Shown here one piece after another: positions 51,864 through 63,420 of a DNA stretch of 64,000 nt. A program made the translations under genes and the position numbers. Under the pieces are notes generated by a model. The model was not told the origin of the DNA, searched no databases, and was given only the letters and a program-made list of their open reading frames with translations. Each line of letters starts with the position of its first letter. Position 1 is the stretch's first letter. Origin of the DNA: Ananas comosus (taxonomy: Eukaryota; Streptophyta; Magnoliopsida; Poales; Bromeliaceae); contig NC_033627.1 of assembly GCF_001540865.1 (NCBI RefSeq), forward strand, positions 9,525,267 through 9,589,266, given 5' to 3'.

Positions 51864-51877
51864 TTGGTATCAGAGCC
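51864..51877 (+). other. Primer-binding site, initiator-Met tRNA type
   Basis: TTGGTATCAGAGCC lies 7 bases after the LTR end, an exact standard plant site. Confidence 0.85.
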
Positions 51878-51889
51878 TAGGGTTGAGTC

Positions 51890-52671
51890 CATAGTTAGTT
51901 AATTGGGATTCGGCAAAAATTCTGTACGGGTATAATTCGGATAAAATTCGTCTTCTAATTTTTAAATTCGTTGAAAAAAACGGCTAAAAAACGGATTCGT
52001 CAATTATTCGGATACGTGATTTATACGGATATTATACGTTCACCAATTAAAAATTCGGGATCAAAAATTCGGCTATTAAATTAAGTTTTTTTCTCTCAAG
52101 ATTTATGCTTCCATCCAGACTTGGGATTTGGGAAATTGGGATTTTATTTATCTCTTGCTTGTCTATTACAAAAGTGAGTTCATTACATATACTGCTTCCA
52201 TCTAGAGGACCAAAATGTAAGAGTTATAATGGCAGGGGTATGGTAGTAATTGTATTAGTACTAATTGCATCAACTCCTGTGGCTTCAATACGCCTCCCTC
52301 CAAGAAAGCGGAGTCGGGTCCGACAATGCAGCTGTGAGAGAGCGCGGACCCGTCGCCCGAAAGCCGAATCAAGGTGCGGAGTCGGGCTTGGTGACGCTAC
52401 AGTGAGGGAGTGCGAGCCCACTACCCGTTAGCCTATCTCTCCCATAGATCACACCGCCGCCTTGCTTCCTCCTACCATGGATCCTCCATTGTCTCACTCT
52501 ACTCCTTTACCTTCTATCTACTGCTCCTCTGCTCGCCGTCATGGTTGCACCATGACAGAAGAGGGGGAGGGGAAGAACCGCGGCCGCCGCAGGAGTGAGA
52601 AGTTAGGGCAAACCCTTCTTTTGGGAGGGGTCGGGGACTCGGGGTGGGAGGGGAGCGATCTTTTCAGAAAG

Positions 52672-52746
<75 letters not shown>

Positions 52747-53030
52747 CTTTTGGGCGACATGGCGAGGCGAAGCGCGTAGCTTCTCTGAAAAGGTTTTTTT
52801 TTTAATATTTTCGGCCACCCGCAAGGCCCGCGACTCCACGTCGCAGCAACCGCCCCGATCTTTTGGGGCGAACTATTCGCGAACCACGTTCAATTCGCGA
52901 ATAATTACTTTTACCCAAAAAAATGCGTTTTTTTCCGAATTTTTGAGAAAAAATCGAAAACGGCCGTTTAATTCGGATTTTCAAATATTCGCGAATAATT
53001 CGCGAATATTTCGCGAATTAACTAACTATG
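51890..53030. mobile_element. hAT-like non-autonomous element, 1,141 bp, 8 bp TSD
   Basis: Perfect 15-base terminal inverted repeats CATAGTTAGTTAATT (51890-51904 and the complement at 53016-53030) are flanked by GTTGAGTC at 51882-51889 and 53031-53038. The left subterminal part has many ATTCGG words, the right many ATTCGCGAA palindromes. The middle (52300-52660) is GC-rich, followed by 71 T residues (52674-52744). No transposase. The 8 bp duplication indicates the hAT superfamily. It sits in the gypsy leader just after the primer-binding site. Confidence 0.87.
52674..52744. repeat. Poly-T run of 71 bases
   Basis: An uninterrupted T homopolymer inside the hAT-like element. Similar sequence sits on both sides (CTTTTCAGAAAGGGTTT before, CTCTGAAAAGGTTT after), suggesting a duplicated T-rich segment. 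The exact length is uncertain in any assembly. Confidence 0.95.
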
Positions 53031-53353
53031 GTTGAGTCTTAGTGGACCTAGCAAATCTTAGGCTTGTTGGACTATAGGAAATAGGCTCGTGAGAGACGGA
53101 GGTCTATTTGATTTGTGAGCGAAAGTATCATGATTGGGTTTTAAATCAACTCTAAAATGTTGGAGTTTAATTGAAGTGTGCAACTTCTAACTTCATGGAA
53201 GGTCACGTTGGCGGCCGACAATACGACATCGGGAGTTAGTACTGAGGCTGATTTCATTACTTTCGCATGATTGGGATGTTTTTTTCTTTGAGTGTGGTTA
53301 CGATAGCATGGGTTTTACTAACTTTTCACTTGTTATGTTTGTTATAGCTTGCG

Positions 53354-54438
53354 ATGCCGACAACTCGCCCTCAATCAGCTAGAGCGGACGAGGCGGCAAA
53401 CTTTGAGGAGATGGAAACCTTTGCTACCTCCAAATCTAGTGAGGTCCGTGAGTTGAGAACCAAGCTTTCTGTTCTTACAGACTTGGTGGCGCAGCAGATG
53501 GCGGCGGCTCAGCAACAAGCCGATGCGGCTCGCCAATAGGAGGCAATAATGAAGAGGCTAGAGTATTTATTACTCCAGCAGTCAGCTGCTAGGGAGACCC
53601 AGGATCCCACACCACCGCGCCGGCTGAGGATCCGGCAGCGAGGGCGTCGTCACCCGCGCCCGGTACATCACGAGCAGTGCCGAGTGTTGAGGCCCGGGAG
53701 GAGGTTATAGCGGGACCACCGGTTTAGGTGCCCTAGGCAGGGCTCATGTCACGTCGAGGTACTGCAGAAGAAAAAACTCCAAAATCTGATCCAATTTATA
53801 GTTTTCCCTATGATGGTTACGAGTGAAGAACGGATCCTCTCAATGAGTTCAGGAGGTGCAATCCCCGGATCTTCGATGGAGAGAAGGCCGACCATTGGAT
53901 CGTAGAGAAGCGATTGATGCATATGGAGAAATTATTCTATAATACCTTCGTGGAGGAGAGGGATCGAGTTTGACTCGCCACTCACTATTTCGACTGTGAG
54001 GTCTACCGTTGGTGGACGGATATCCAGGATAATCCCAAGACCGACTTATCGGCAATCACTTGGAAGAGGTTCAAGGAGCTACTGTCGTCGACCTACTTTC
54101 CGCAAAGTGTTAAGAGCCAGGTGCAGAAAGACTTGCGCAATTTGCGCCAGGGAGACCAGACGGTAGCCGAGTATGAGCGAGAGTTCTCCCGACTCTTGCA
54201 CTGTGTACCCTTCGTCCTGAGGGATGATGAAAACAAGGCCCGTATCTTCCAGGTAGGCCTTCGACTGTCGATCTTCCGCTTCATCCAGTCGTCAAATCTA
54301 CATACTTAACGGGAAGTGGTAGATCGCGCACTTATAGTGGAGAAAGGCGCGGAGGTCTTGCAAGAGCGCAGGGAAGACTTCGACAAAGGGAAAGAAAAGA
54401 GGCCAGCGGCTGAGGGTGCTAGCCAGACGCACTCTAGG
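53354..54438 (+). pseudogene. gypsy gag remnant, part 1 (plus strand)
   Basis: The ATG at 53354 starts MPTTRPQSARADEAANFEE, followed by a Gln/Ala-rich coiled segment. The retrotransposon gag domain (about 53830-54310) contains FDGEKADHWIVEKRLMHME, ATHYFDCEVYRWWTD and TWKRFKELLSSTYFPQSVK, then VAEYEREFSRLLHCVPF. Stops at 53537, 53824, 53971 and 54307 and frame changes disable it. The gag reading is cut at 54434-54438 by the copia LTR and resumes at 58425. Confidence 0.87.
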
Positions 54439-57400
54439 TGTTAAGTATTTTGTGTTGGCAAGTTCGTGATTTGAGTCAGAGTCTTGAAGGGTTCGGCGCA
54501 TGATTGTCGAAGATTGAAGAATCCAAGACTTCGAGAACTCAAAAACATCTCACGGCATAAATCACGATGCTAAGGTAAGGTTTTAATTCATGTTATGGTG
54601 ATTCATACTTATTTATGACATTAGAATCATAAATCAAAGATTAAAGGATTAGAAGTTGTCGGAGTGATGCAATTCTCAAAATTTCATTGAGTACCGGTAT
54701 TGCATCGGTAGGGTATTGATATTGCGGCTAGTTCCGGTACGGCATCGGTCTGATACCGATACTTAGCCTCAGGAATTTTTTGTTCCGTCATGTGGTACTG
54801 GTACCAACTTAATGCAGTACTGGTACGCAGTGTAAAATTCCTGATAATCATTCTAATCCGACTCTAATTGATTCAAAAGTCTATAAATAAGCTATTAGGG
54901 TTCTTTAATTTATGGAACAACACGAGTTTACATGATAGAGAAACCCTAGAGGCTAGGTTTTCGTTCTAAACCTATTTTCTACAAATTAGCCTTTTTTAGC
55001 TCAATTCGAGATATTGTAAATTGATATCTATATGTCAAATTGATCTACGCTTCGCTTAGAGATTCTTCTCTTGTTCTTCATTGATACTCTAAGCGAAGGA
55101 TCACCATAATCATGATGTTCTTCATGGATGGCGTCGTGGATTCGGTGGGATCGAAGGCGGTTCAAAGATTCGGATCGTGAGCTCGTGGATTCGAGTGGCG
55201 TTCGTAAATTCGGACGTGTGTGAGGTTGTAACATACTGAACTTCTAAAGTTATGAAATTACGGTGTATGTTAGTTTGGAAAACCATTTGAATGGTTCCGG
55301 CGAAGTTCAGGAGCATTCGGGCGTTTTCGGTACGCGTCGGGCGCAAAAACGGAACCCGAAAACCTATGATTGGACCTTGGCCGAAATCTGGCAAGGCGTG
55401 GATGAATAGATGGTTTGAACGCGGTCGAAAACATGTTTGGGGTCTCGGTGCGATTTAAGGCGAATCAGAGATCCACGGAGCAAAAACGAGCAAAAACGGA
55501 GAAGAAACGACGAAAGGCTAAAATTTTGGCTAAGTCTAGAAGATGCTGATTTTCTAAACCTACGGGGTCCGGTCCCTCAAGCCAAGGACTGGTCCCTGAG
55601 CCCGAAAAATGCCCAGAATGAGCAGGGGCATTGTTATAAATTGGTGGGGGTTGTTTTATAAAAGGGGCTTCATCCCCCTTTCTTCTTCCTCCCTCAACCG
55701 CACACACCCACACACACATTAGTAGAGAGAGAGAGCTCTCCCTCTCTCTAGATTCCCACTTCATCTCTCTAGATCTCTTTCCCAGACTCGGAAGCTTGGT
55801 GGAGAGCGTGCTTGGGAGCGTGTGTGGAGCGACGGTTCGAGCTTTCGCGCGCCCGTTGGAGCTGCGTGCTTCCGTCTCGGCGTTCACATTTCGATAAGTG
55901 TTTAGGATTTGGTTAAATCCTTTATGCTTAGTATTCTAATGGTCTTTAAAGTGATTCTAGCATGTTTCTTCAATTGATTTTGGGTTATTTGGAGGTTGTA
56001 CGCAGGCTAGGGCTCCAAATGGGGCTTTGCAAAGTATAGGGGTTTGATCTAAATTGGACCCATGTAAACCTAATTGCTAGGTATTCTGACGCATTGGCAA
56101 GTCGGTTTGGCAAATCGTTGAGACTACGCGAAGATATGGAAAAAAATGACGTTTTTGGCTTCGTTTCCGTCTGGAGGGCCGAGGCGGCGTCCAAAAATCA
56201 TGAAAACGGATTCCTAGCATCGCGGCATGTAGATGAAGCCTTTAAAACCCAAGGCCGCGGATTGACGCACGGTTCGGGATTATTTGCAAGATCGGGCCGA
56301 ACCGGACAACGAGTGTCGCGGGAGGCCGATTGCAAGTGACTATAAGCAATCGGAAAACGATTCGAGGTAGGTTGTGCTCACCGAAATGTTTAGCTCGCTT
56401 CCATATCGAAGTCGAACGTTATTTATCATTGATGCATATGTGATAGTTAGTGGTAAACCATATGAACGCATAAGGTGAATGCTATGCTAATTACCTTTGG
56501 ATGCATGATGATATGGTGTAGAAATGCTAGAAGAATGCATATTGACATAATATATAAAATGCTAAATGAATGCATATTGGTCTAATGTAGAAATGCTAAG
56601 TGAATGCATCTTGATATGTTACAGGACATGCTAGATGAAATGTGCATGTGGATATCTATAAACTAGATCGAGTAGCATTGAACCTAGTGTTATTGAACAT
56701 AGGTTGGATATGAACCTAGTGTCGTGAACATAGGTTGGATACGAGTGGCATTGAACCTAGTGTTAGTAAATATAAGTTGAACAAGTAAACCTAGAAGTGA
56801 GATCTAGGTAGAGATGACATAGAACCTAGCGTGGTTGAAACTAGGTTGTGACTATAGTGGTAGGAGCCACTAGGATGTTTATGGGTCGAACCTAGATAGG
56901 TCGACATCGTAGTGTTGCAGATGACCCTTGAGACATGAAAACGGATTCCGAAATCCCTAGTGATGTGGCCGCAAAAGAAGTGGTGGAAACTTGCAGCAGA
57001 ATACAAGTGAATCAGAACTGCGGGCATGTGCGGTTCTCCTCGCCCGACAATGATTCAACGGGTATGTGTGGTTCTCCTCACCCGGTATAAGCTTGAAATG
57101 GGTATGTGTGGTTCTCATCGCCCATTTAGCTTATTGGATGATGCCGCCAGGATTGACTTGAGCCATTGTTGGGTGAGGTCGGATGAGTTCGCCACCATAT
57201 GGCTAAGTCAAGAGATGCAGTGGGCTGTGATGGCAGCCAGGCTATGGTAGAGATGCAGCCAGTGCGCGGTAGTTCGCAAATGATTGACTCGAGGCCGAGT
57301 CGGGTGGATAGCTTGATTAAGGTAGTGGAAACCTTAAAGGCTAGTGATATATGGTAAGATCTAAGGCTGTAGAGACCTTAGATGCTAGTTGGACTTGAGC

Positions 57401-58419
57401 TGTGGAACTAAGGTAGTAGAAATCTTAGTGCTAGTTGATATGAGCTATGGATAGTAGGATTGAAAGTAGAATCAGTTAATCTACTTAGTTGGTTGCATTA
57501 GTTGCATAAGTTGCATAATTTGCATGTTGCATGTCTTGAGGCATAACATGTATTTTAGTACTTGCATATATATATTTGTTGGAGTAACATGTTGCAGTGC
57601 CTCTTTGGACCTGGTGGGTCGATCTTTTTCCTTGGTGGCCGTACCCACTGGGAACTATGGACAATAGTTCTCACCCCCGTATTATTTTTGGGGGTACAGG
57701 TTCACATATGAGCAGCGCGGCGGCGCGAGGAAAAGGCGTAGCTTCGTAGATAGCGCCCTATTACAGAGACCAGAGATACCGGTATCTCGAGTCAGCCTAG
57801 CTAGGAGTGTAGAAAAGATGAAAGAAATAAATTTGTAATAATCTTGATTGTATTTGGAAGAAAAGAAAACGAAAATATAAATTGTAAAAAGCATGTGATG
57901 TGAATGCTTGTAATAGCTTAATTGTTTTATGTTTTTTATACTTCCTTATGCAATCTCTACTTGAAATCTGTTCCTAGTTGGAACCTCTTGTATTATATTG
58001 ATTGTGACGCCTAGGACGTACAGGAAAAACTCTATCCGTTCGGCGGTCTGTTAGCGGGCCCGAATCTGACCAAATAGGCGGGTCTCAGGGCGTGACAATG
58101 CTGAAGTCATTTTGGACCCAGTTTAGGGCGTCCGAAAGTTGAGTCTGAAAGTTCACCTCGTGAGGTTAAGAGAGGTCGAGTCCGTGGAGTCGGTAATCAC
58201 CTTGCAATCTTTTCTCTTAGTGAGTTATTTTTTCACGTGTTGGTCCCGTTGGATTTTCTTCGAAGTGGAGTTTCCCATGTAAATCTCGATATGATTTTTA
58301 TTTTTCGCATTTAACTTTTTATCGCATTAAGATTTGTGGTTTTGGCCTATACATCTATTCACCCCCCTCTAAGTATTTGATAGTATCTAGATAGATCCTA
58401 GGGCTTCTCGTAACTTACA
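54439..58419 (+). mobile_element. copia-type solo LTR inserted in gypsy gag, itself interrupted
   Basis: Starts TGTTAAGTATTTTGTG and ends CTCGTAACTTACA; CTAGG lies at 54434-54438 and 58420-58424, a perfect 5 bp duplication. The outer parts (54439-55226, 58098-58419) match the LTR at 59269-60063, which is followed by a primer-binding site and copia gag, so the family is clear. The inner 2.9 kb is a gypsy LTR. Confidence 0.9.
55227..58097 (+). mobile_element. gypsy-type solo LTR, 2,871 bp, nested in the copia LTR
   Basis: Starts TGTAACATACTGAAC and ends GGGTCTCAGGGCGTGACA, the same end family as 49835. Promoter-like features: TATAAAAGGGG at 55656-55666, then a pyrimidine-rich leader with CTCTCCCTCTCTCTAG. 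Later it has repeated GTATGTGTGGTTCTCCTC.CC-type units (57010-57120) and several GAACCTAG units (56660-56900). Flanks GAGGT and ATGCT do not match, so the duplication is lost or an edge is altered. Confidence 0.75.
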
Positions 58420-58424
58420 CTAGG

Positions 58425-59268
58425 AGGCCGCCGAAGCACCCGAGGAGCCAGTCTCGAGGGTACGACTCTTCTGCGAAGCGTGGAGGTTCTGATTGTCGTC
58501 GAGATCCACATTGTGTGATCTGCGAGGGTCCCCATTCTCCCCTGCAGTGTCTACAGCGTGGAGGCAGATGCTTTCTTTGTGGCCAGGAGGGCCACTTCTG
58601 CTCCGAGAGCCCGAGGGGTTCCCTACCAGCACCGTCATTTGCATCGGCACCGGCTTCACCAGCTCCTAGCCAGGGGATTCCATCGACGCACTATCAGACT
58701 GGGCGGCCACCTTTCCAGCGTCAGACGGAGGGTTCACGTCAGGCTCCGAGTGGGCGCATGTATGCAGCCCAGACAGAGCAGGCGGCAGCAACAGATGAAG
58801 TTGTAGCATGTATTATTTTATTAAATGGCATAAGAGTTCGATCTTTATTTGATACCGATGCATCACATTCATTTATTGATCGGCTATTCGCCGAATTGTA
58901 TGGCATCCCACTTGTATCTATGGTGCATCCGGGACGAGTTGTTGTACCCGACCATATTTTGGATATTCAGGAGTCTGGCCCCAGTTGCCCTATTCGAGTA
59001 GGGGATTGGATTATGCCCGTGGATTTGTTGGCATTACATAAGCTTGGAGAGTTCAATGTGGTATTAAGTATGGATTGGCTTTAGCAAGTACTATGCCACT
59101 ATCGATTGTAAATATCGAACAGTGACTTTTAGAGAACCAGGACAGGAAGAAGTGGTTTACAAGGGATGTCAGAGTTCGCTAATTGCGATGACAATTAGCT
59201 CTTCGCGAGCTAGGCAATTGATACAGAGGGGTTGTGTGGCCTATTTGGCTAGTATTATGCTGAGGGAT
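58425..59268 (+). pseudogene. gypsy gag end and protease remnant, part 2
   Basis: Continues part 1 after the nested LTRs. Two knuckle-like blocks, CVICEGPHSPLQC and CFLCGQEGHFCSES (58517-58615), mark the end of gag; the last Cys of the second CCHC is replaced by Ser. A Pro/Ser/Ala-rich linker leads to the protease with LFDTDASHSFIDRLF (58842 onward), where the usual DTG is DTD, and NVVLSMDWL near 59060. A stop follows at 59082. After QEEVVYKG, the sequence changes to copia LTR at about 59269. RT and later domains are absent. Confidence 0.87.
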
Positions 59269-60063
59269 GATGATACCGGTACTCAGCCTCAGGAATTTTT
59301 TGTTTCGTCATGTGGTACTGGTACCAACTTAATGCAGTACCAGTACACAATGTAAAATTCCTGATAATCATTCTAATCCGACTCTAATTGATTCTAAAGT
59401 CTATAAATAAACTATTAGGGTTCTCTAATTTATGGAACATCACGAGAATACATGATAGAAAAACCCCAGAGGCTAGGTTTTCGTTCTAAACCTATTTTCT
59501 ACAAATTAGCTTCTTTTAGCTCAATTCGAGGTATTGTAAATTGATATCTATATGTCGAATTGATCTACGCTTCGCTTAGAGATTCTTCTCTAGTTCTTTA
59601 TCAATACTCTAAGCGAAGGATCACCATAATCATGATGTTCTTCATGGGTGGCGTCGTGGATTCGACGTGATCGAAGGCGGTTCCAGGATTCGGATCGTGA
59701 GCTCGTGAATTCGAGTGGCGTTTGTGGATTCGGACGTGTGCGAGGCGTTCGTGGATTCGAACGTGAGGGCGTGGACAACCCTGAGGATTGCGCTAGATTC
59801 ATAAGAGGTTAAGAGAGGTCGAGTCCGTGGAGTCGGTAATCACTTTGTAATCTTTTCTCTTAGTGAATTATTTTTTCGCGTGTGGGTCCCGTGGGTTTTT
59901 CTCCTAAGTGGAGTTTCCCACGTAAATCTCGGTGTGATTTTTATTTTTTGCATTTAACTTTTTATCGCATTGAGATTTGTGGTTTTGGCCTATACACCTA
60001 TTCACCCCCCATCTAGGTGTTTGATAGTATTTAGATAGATCCTAGGGCTCCTCGTAACATACA
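59269..60063 (+). mobile_element. 5'-truncated copia LTR, upstream LTR of the gag-only element
   Basis: From GATACCGGTACTCAGCCTC to CTCGTAACATACA it matches 54764-55226 joined to 58150-58419. The start of the LTR is missing at the junction with gypsy protease. A conserved hairpin (59570-59581 with 59607-59618) is present in both copies. Confidence 0.85.
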
Positions 60064-60064
60064 A

Positions 60065-60077
60065 TTGGTATCAGAGC
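60065..60077 (+). other. Primer-binding site of the copia element
   Basis: TTGGTATCAGAGC begins 1 base after the LTR end, matching the 3' end of initiator-Met tRNA. Confidence 0.88.
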
Positions 60078-60102
60078 GGGATCTAAATCTTCAACTATCA
60101 TA

Positions 60103-61669
60103 ATGGCCGAGGGCGGTAACATTAATCGACCACCACTCTTTGATGGCACAAATTATGCCTATTGAAAAGTTCGCATGAGAGCTTTTCTAACTGCAATCGA
60201 CGAGCGAGTGTGGCAATCAATCAAATTCAGATAGAAGCATCCCACTGAAGTCGTCGATAATGCTACCGTCCCTAAACCTAGAAATAAATGGACGAAAGAC
60301 GAAAATGAGTCATCTTCGTTCAATGGTAAGGGAATAAATGCCCTATTTAATGCTTTATCACAAACAGAATTTACTCGTGTCTCGGCGTGTGAAATCGCCA
60401 AAGAGATTTGGTATACTCTTCAAGTTACACATAAGGGTACAAGTTTAGTAAAAGTGTAAAAGCTCCAGATGTTGACAAGTCAATTTGATTCTATTCGAAT
60501 AAAGGAGCATGAATCTTTTACCGATTATCATACTAGACTTCAAGACATTATTAATACATGTGCTTACTTGGAAGAAAAAAATCCCGAAATAAAAAATTGT
60601 TAGAAAGATTCTTCGAACTCTTCCGGAGCGCTTTAGGGCAAAGGTTGCCGCGATTGAAACCTTTAAGCATCTGGATAAGATGAAAATCGAAGAGTTAGTA
60701 GGTGCATTACAAACGTATGAAATGACTTTTCCTACTAATCAATTTTCTTCCAAGCTTTCTTTTAAAAGTACAGGGGTTGCACTGAAATCGACGAAGGAAG
60801 AAGACGTGGACTCGAAATCCGACGGAGAGATCTCAATTGCGGATTTTGAACATCAACTGGCGCTTCTAACGAAGAAGTTTCGTCGGAACTTCCGGAAGAA
60901 GAATGCAAACAATGCTTCATCTTCAAAGCAAAAATCTTTTTCTAAACAATCTTCGAGTTCTAAATTGAAAGAAAAGAAACTTGCAAAACCTTCTAAAAAA
61001 AAAGATGATTTTGAAGAAAAAATCCAATGTTACAAATGTAAAAGCTATGGCCATATTTCCACGAATTGTCCATCTAAGAAATCCTATAAATAGAAGGCTT
61101 TGCAAGCTAAAACTTAGGATGATTCTACTTCGAGTGAATCAACTTCAAGTAACGAAGAAAAGAATGAAAATGTTGCTTTATTTACTAACACTTCTTTGCC
61201 TTCGTCTAATGTTGTTTGTTTATCCTCTATTGTTTCTAACTCTAGTGTTTCTCCTTCCTTGCATGGGACGTCGAGCGATGATGGCGAAAGCGAGGAGTCT
61301 AACGACGAGAACTTAGCGGAAGCGTATAATCAACTTCTTATCGAATCAAAGAAGATGGCCAAGTATAATAAGAAGTTGAGAAGGCGTTTATTGGACCTTG
61401 AAGATGAGAACAATAATTTGAAGACTATAAATAAAGCTCTTGAGGAGGAAAGGGAATCAATTTTGAAGAATAATTTGATCCTCCAAAAGAAGCTAGACGA
61501 ATCGGAATCAACGATAAAATCTAATCAAGACAAGGTTGGATTTTTGGAGCATCAATTTAAGGAAACTTACGCATCCAACCAAATATTGACCAATCAAGTT
61601 CGTCAACTCCAATCCGATATTCAAAAATTTTCTTCAAATTTTCTTTCAAATATGAGATTGTCTAATTGA
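60103..61669 (+). pseudogene. copia gag with long coiled-coil tail, no pol
   Basis: The ATG at 60103 starts MAEGGNINRPPLFDGTNYAY, the usual plant copia gag opening. The UBN2-type gag core runs to about 60670 with stops at 60163, 60229, 60457 and a frameshift near 60595. The second part is open from 60680: a Lys/Ser-rich stretch and the zinc knuckle CYKCKSYGHISTNC (about 61028-61070) with all CCHC ligands. Two stops follow at 61091 and 61115. The last segment (61196-61669) is open and predicts a coiled coil, with leucine-heptad sequence such as LEDENNNLKTINKALEEER. It ends at a TGA that overlaps a polypurine tract, with no protease, integrase or RT. Confidence 0.85.
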
Positions 61670-61676
61670 GGGGGAG
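61668..61676 (+). other. Polypurine tract directly after gag
   Basis: GAGGGGGAG overlaps the gag stop codon. It is the standard 3' priming site of copia elements, but no LTR start (TGTTAAG) follows within the next kilobase. Confidence 0.6.
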
Positions 61677-62832
61677 TTTGAATTATTAAAAAAAAATGAT
61701 GATAAAATTAAAAAAAAATTGATTAAAAAAATTACTCCTACGTTTAAAAGATGTGAAAAAAGTTACATCCAAAAGGAGTGTAAAAACTACCACCACATGT
61801 AGGAAAGAGCTACCACCCCGGTCGTCCGATAAGTGCATGCAACTACCACATGAGAATTAATAGAATTGCCGAAAAGGTTGAAGAATGAATATTTAAATTT
61901 TTCGGAGTTACAAGGTGGTAGGATGAAAAGATGCTCAAAGAGCCACCCACGGTGTTTTATTAGTTAAATCTCTATTTTGAACATTTTGCGACAAATTGAT
62001 GTCAATTTTGCCGAATTTCTATAAGTCATTTTTCATAAACCGTTACATCTCGATGATTTTGAACCAATAGATTAATTTTGATAACTTAATTTCGAAGTTT
62101 AGATGAATTAAGAAATCATGTAATATTTTATATTCATCGTGATGATTTTGAAGTGAAATCTTTAATTATTATGAAATTGACTTAAATTTGGATTATTATT
62201 ATTATAATAAAAATTAAAGAGCAAAATTTTAAATTTCTGGTAGTCGTACCGGTACTAAATCCCGCGTACCAGTACCAGCACTGCGTGATAGATTTTATAA
62301 ACCGGATAAAGCTTTTATTTCTCCACCAAATCATTATCAAAACTCTTTCTTTCTCTCTCTAAAATTCTCCTAGCATCATTCTCCTCCAGATCCAAGAGAT
62401 TTCAGCAAAGATTTGTCAGTATCTTCACCGGATCTGATCTTTTTCTCTCCAAAACCCTCGTTTTTGCCTTTTTCGAACAAATTTTTGGGTTGAAGCTCGA
62501 TCTCAGTTTTTGATCACTTTTCTTGCATTTTTTTTGCTATGTTTCACTTAAGATATATGCATGCTTGCTTCTTGAACACTTACATTAGGAAATAACGCGT
62601 TATATTTTGCGGATCTAAGATTTTTTGCATGTACTATGTGGAATTTCGGGTTACATGTTTGAATGCTATTTTTAATGAAAAATATTACTTAAATCTGTTG
62701 GAAATAGTGTTATTATGCATTCTAATTTGATTAGAAATTTTTTACACTATTTTACAAGTTTTTATTATAATTATGTTCATGCAAAGTTTATTTTTGTATA
62801 GGAAAAATGACATTTTTACTGTTTCTCGTCCT
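61677..62832. other. Non-coding stretch after the copia gag
   Basis: A-rich sequence, then a unit near 62245-62285 with TACCGGTACT and ACCAGTACCAG words like those in the copia LTRs. A pyrimidine-rich leader-like part (62315-62470) precedes the ORF at 62833. No gene seen. Confidence 0.5.
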
Positions 62833-63420
62833 AATGGTGCTCATGGCCACTGGAAGTGGTCGTGGTCGTGGTAAAGGCCGTCGTGGGGCTTCTAAATGGA
62901 CTCGTACTGAAGACTAGTCGTCGGATTCAGATTCTGATTATAGGGCGAGTTCCCACGAGGAGGCAGAAAAAACTACAGTTCAAACGGATAAAGGCAAAGG
63001 GAAAGCACCAGAAACATCTAGAAAGAAAAAAGGTGCTAGTTCTCCTCCTTGGCAAGGACAGGTGGCCCCGTTATTCGCGAGGGAGGGGTTCGTGAGCGTG
63101 AAAGTAGATCAAAGCATGCCGCAGAGATACAAACATAGTAGCAGAAGGCTTATTCGAGCAGATCGTGCTTAGCGGAACGGTATGTCAACTTCAACGAACT
63201 CATTAAGGAGGTTCCAGACTTTGGGCATTTACTTCAAGAGCTCCGATTGAGCCCGTTGGGAGGATTCCAGCATGTGCTCCTTTTTGTGTAGAACTTATTC
63301 GGGAGTTCTACATGCGTGGAAAAGTACTCGCGGATGATCAGGAGGCGGTTACTTATTTGTTCGAGACATATGTACGCAAGAACAGGATTCTTGTTACCCC
63401 GTCTATGGAGCAATTTTAAA
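62833..63420 (+). pseudogene. Putative plant transposon-protein domain ORF, broken
   Basis: The ATG at 62833 starts a basic RG- and GK-rich segment (SGRGRGKGRRGASKW), then a stop at 62915. In other frames the conserved part reads WQGQVAPLF, LFAREGF, YVNFNELIKEVPDFGHLL, ELRLSPLGGF and ELIREFYMRGKVLADD (63040-63330). This arrangement is known from plant proteins annotated as putative plant transposon protein or retrotransposon gag-like proteins; their biochemical role is unclear. At least three frame changes and several stops (62915, 63140, 63170, 63288, 63417) prevent expression. Confidence 0.55.

Noticed and set aside
52462..52839. ORFs with poly-Phe or poly-Lys
   Set aside because: They translate the T71 run of the hAT-like element.
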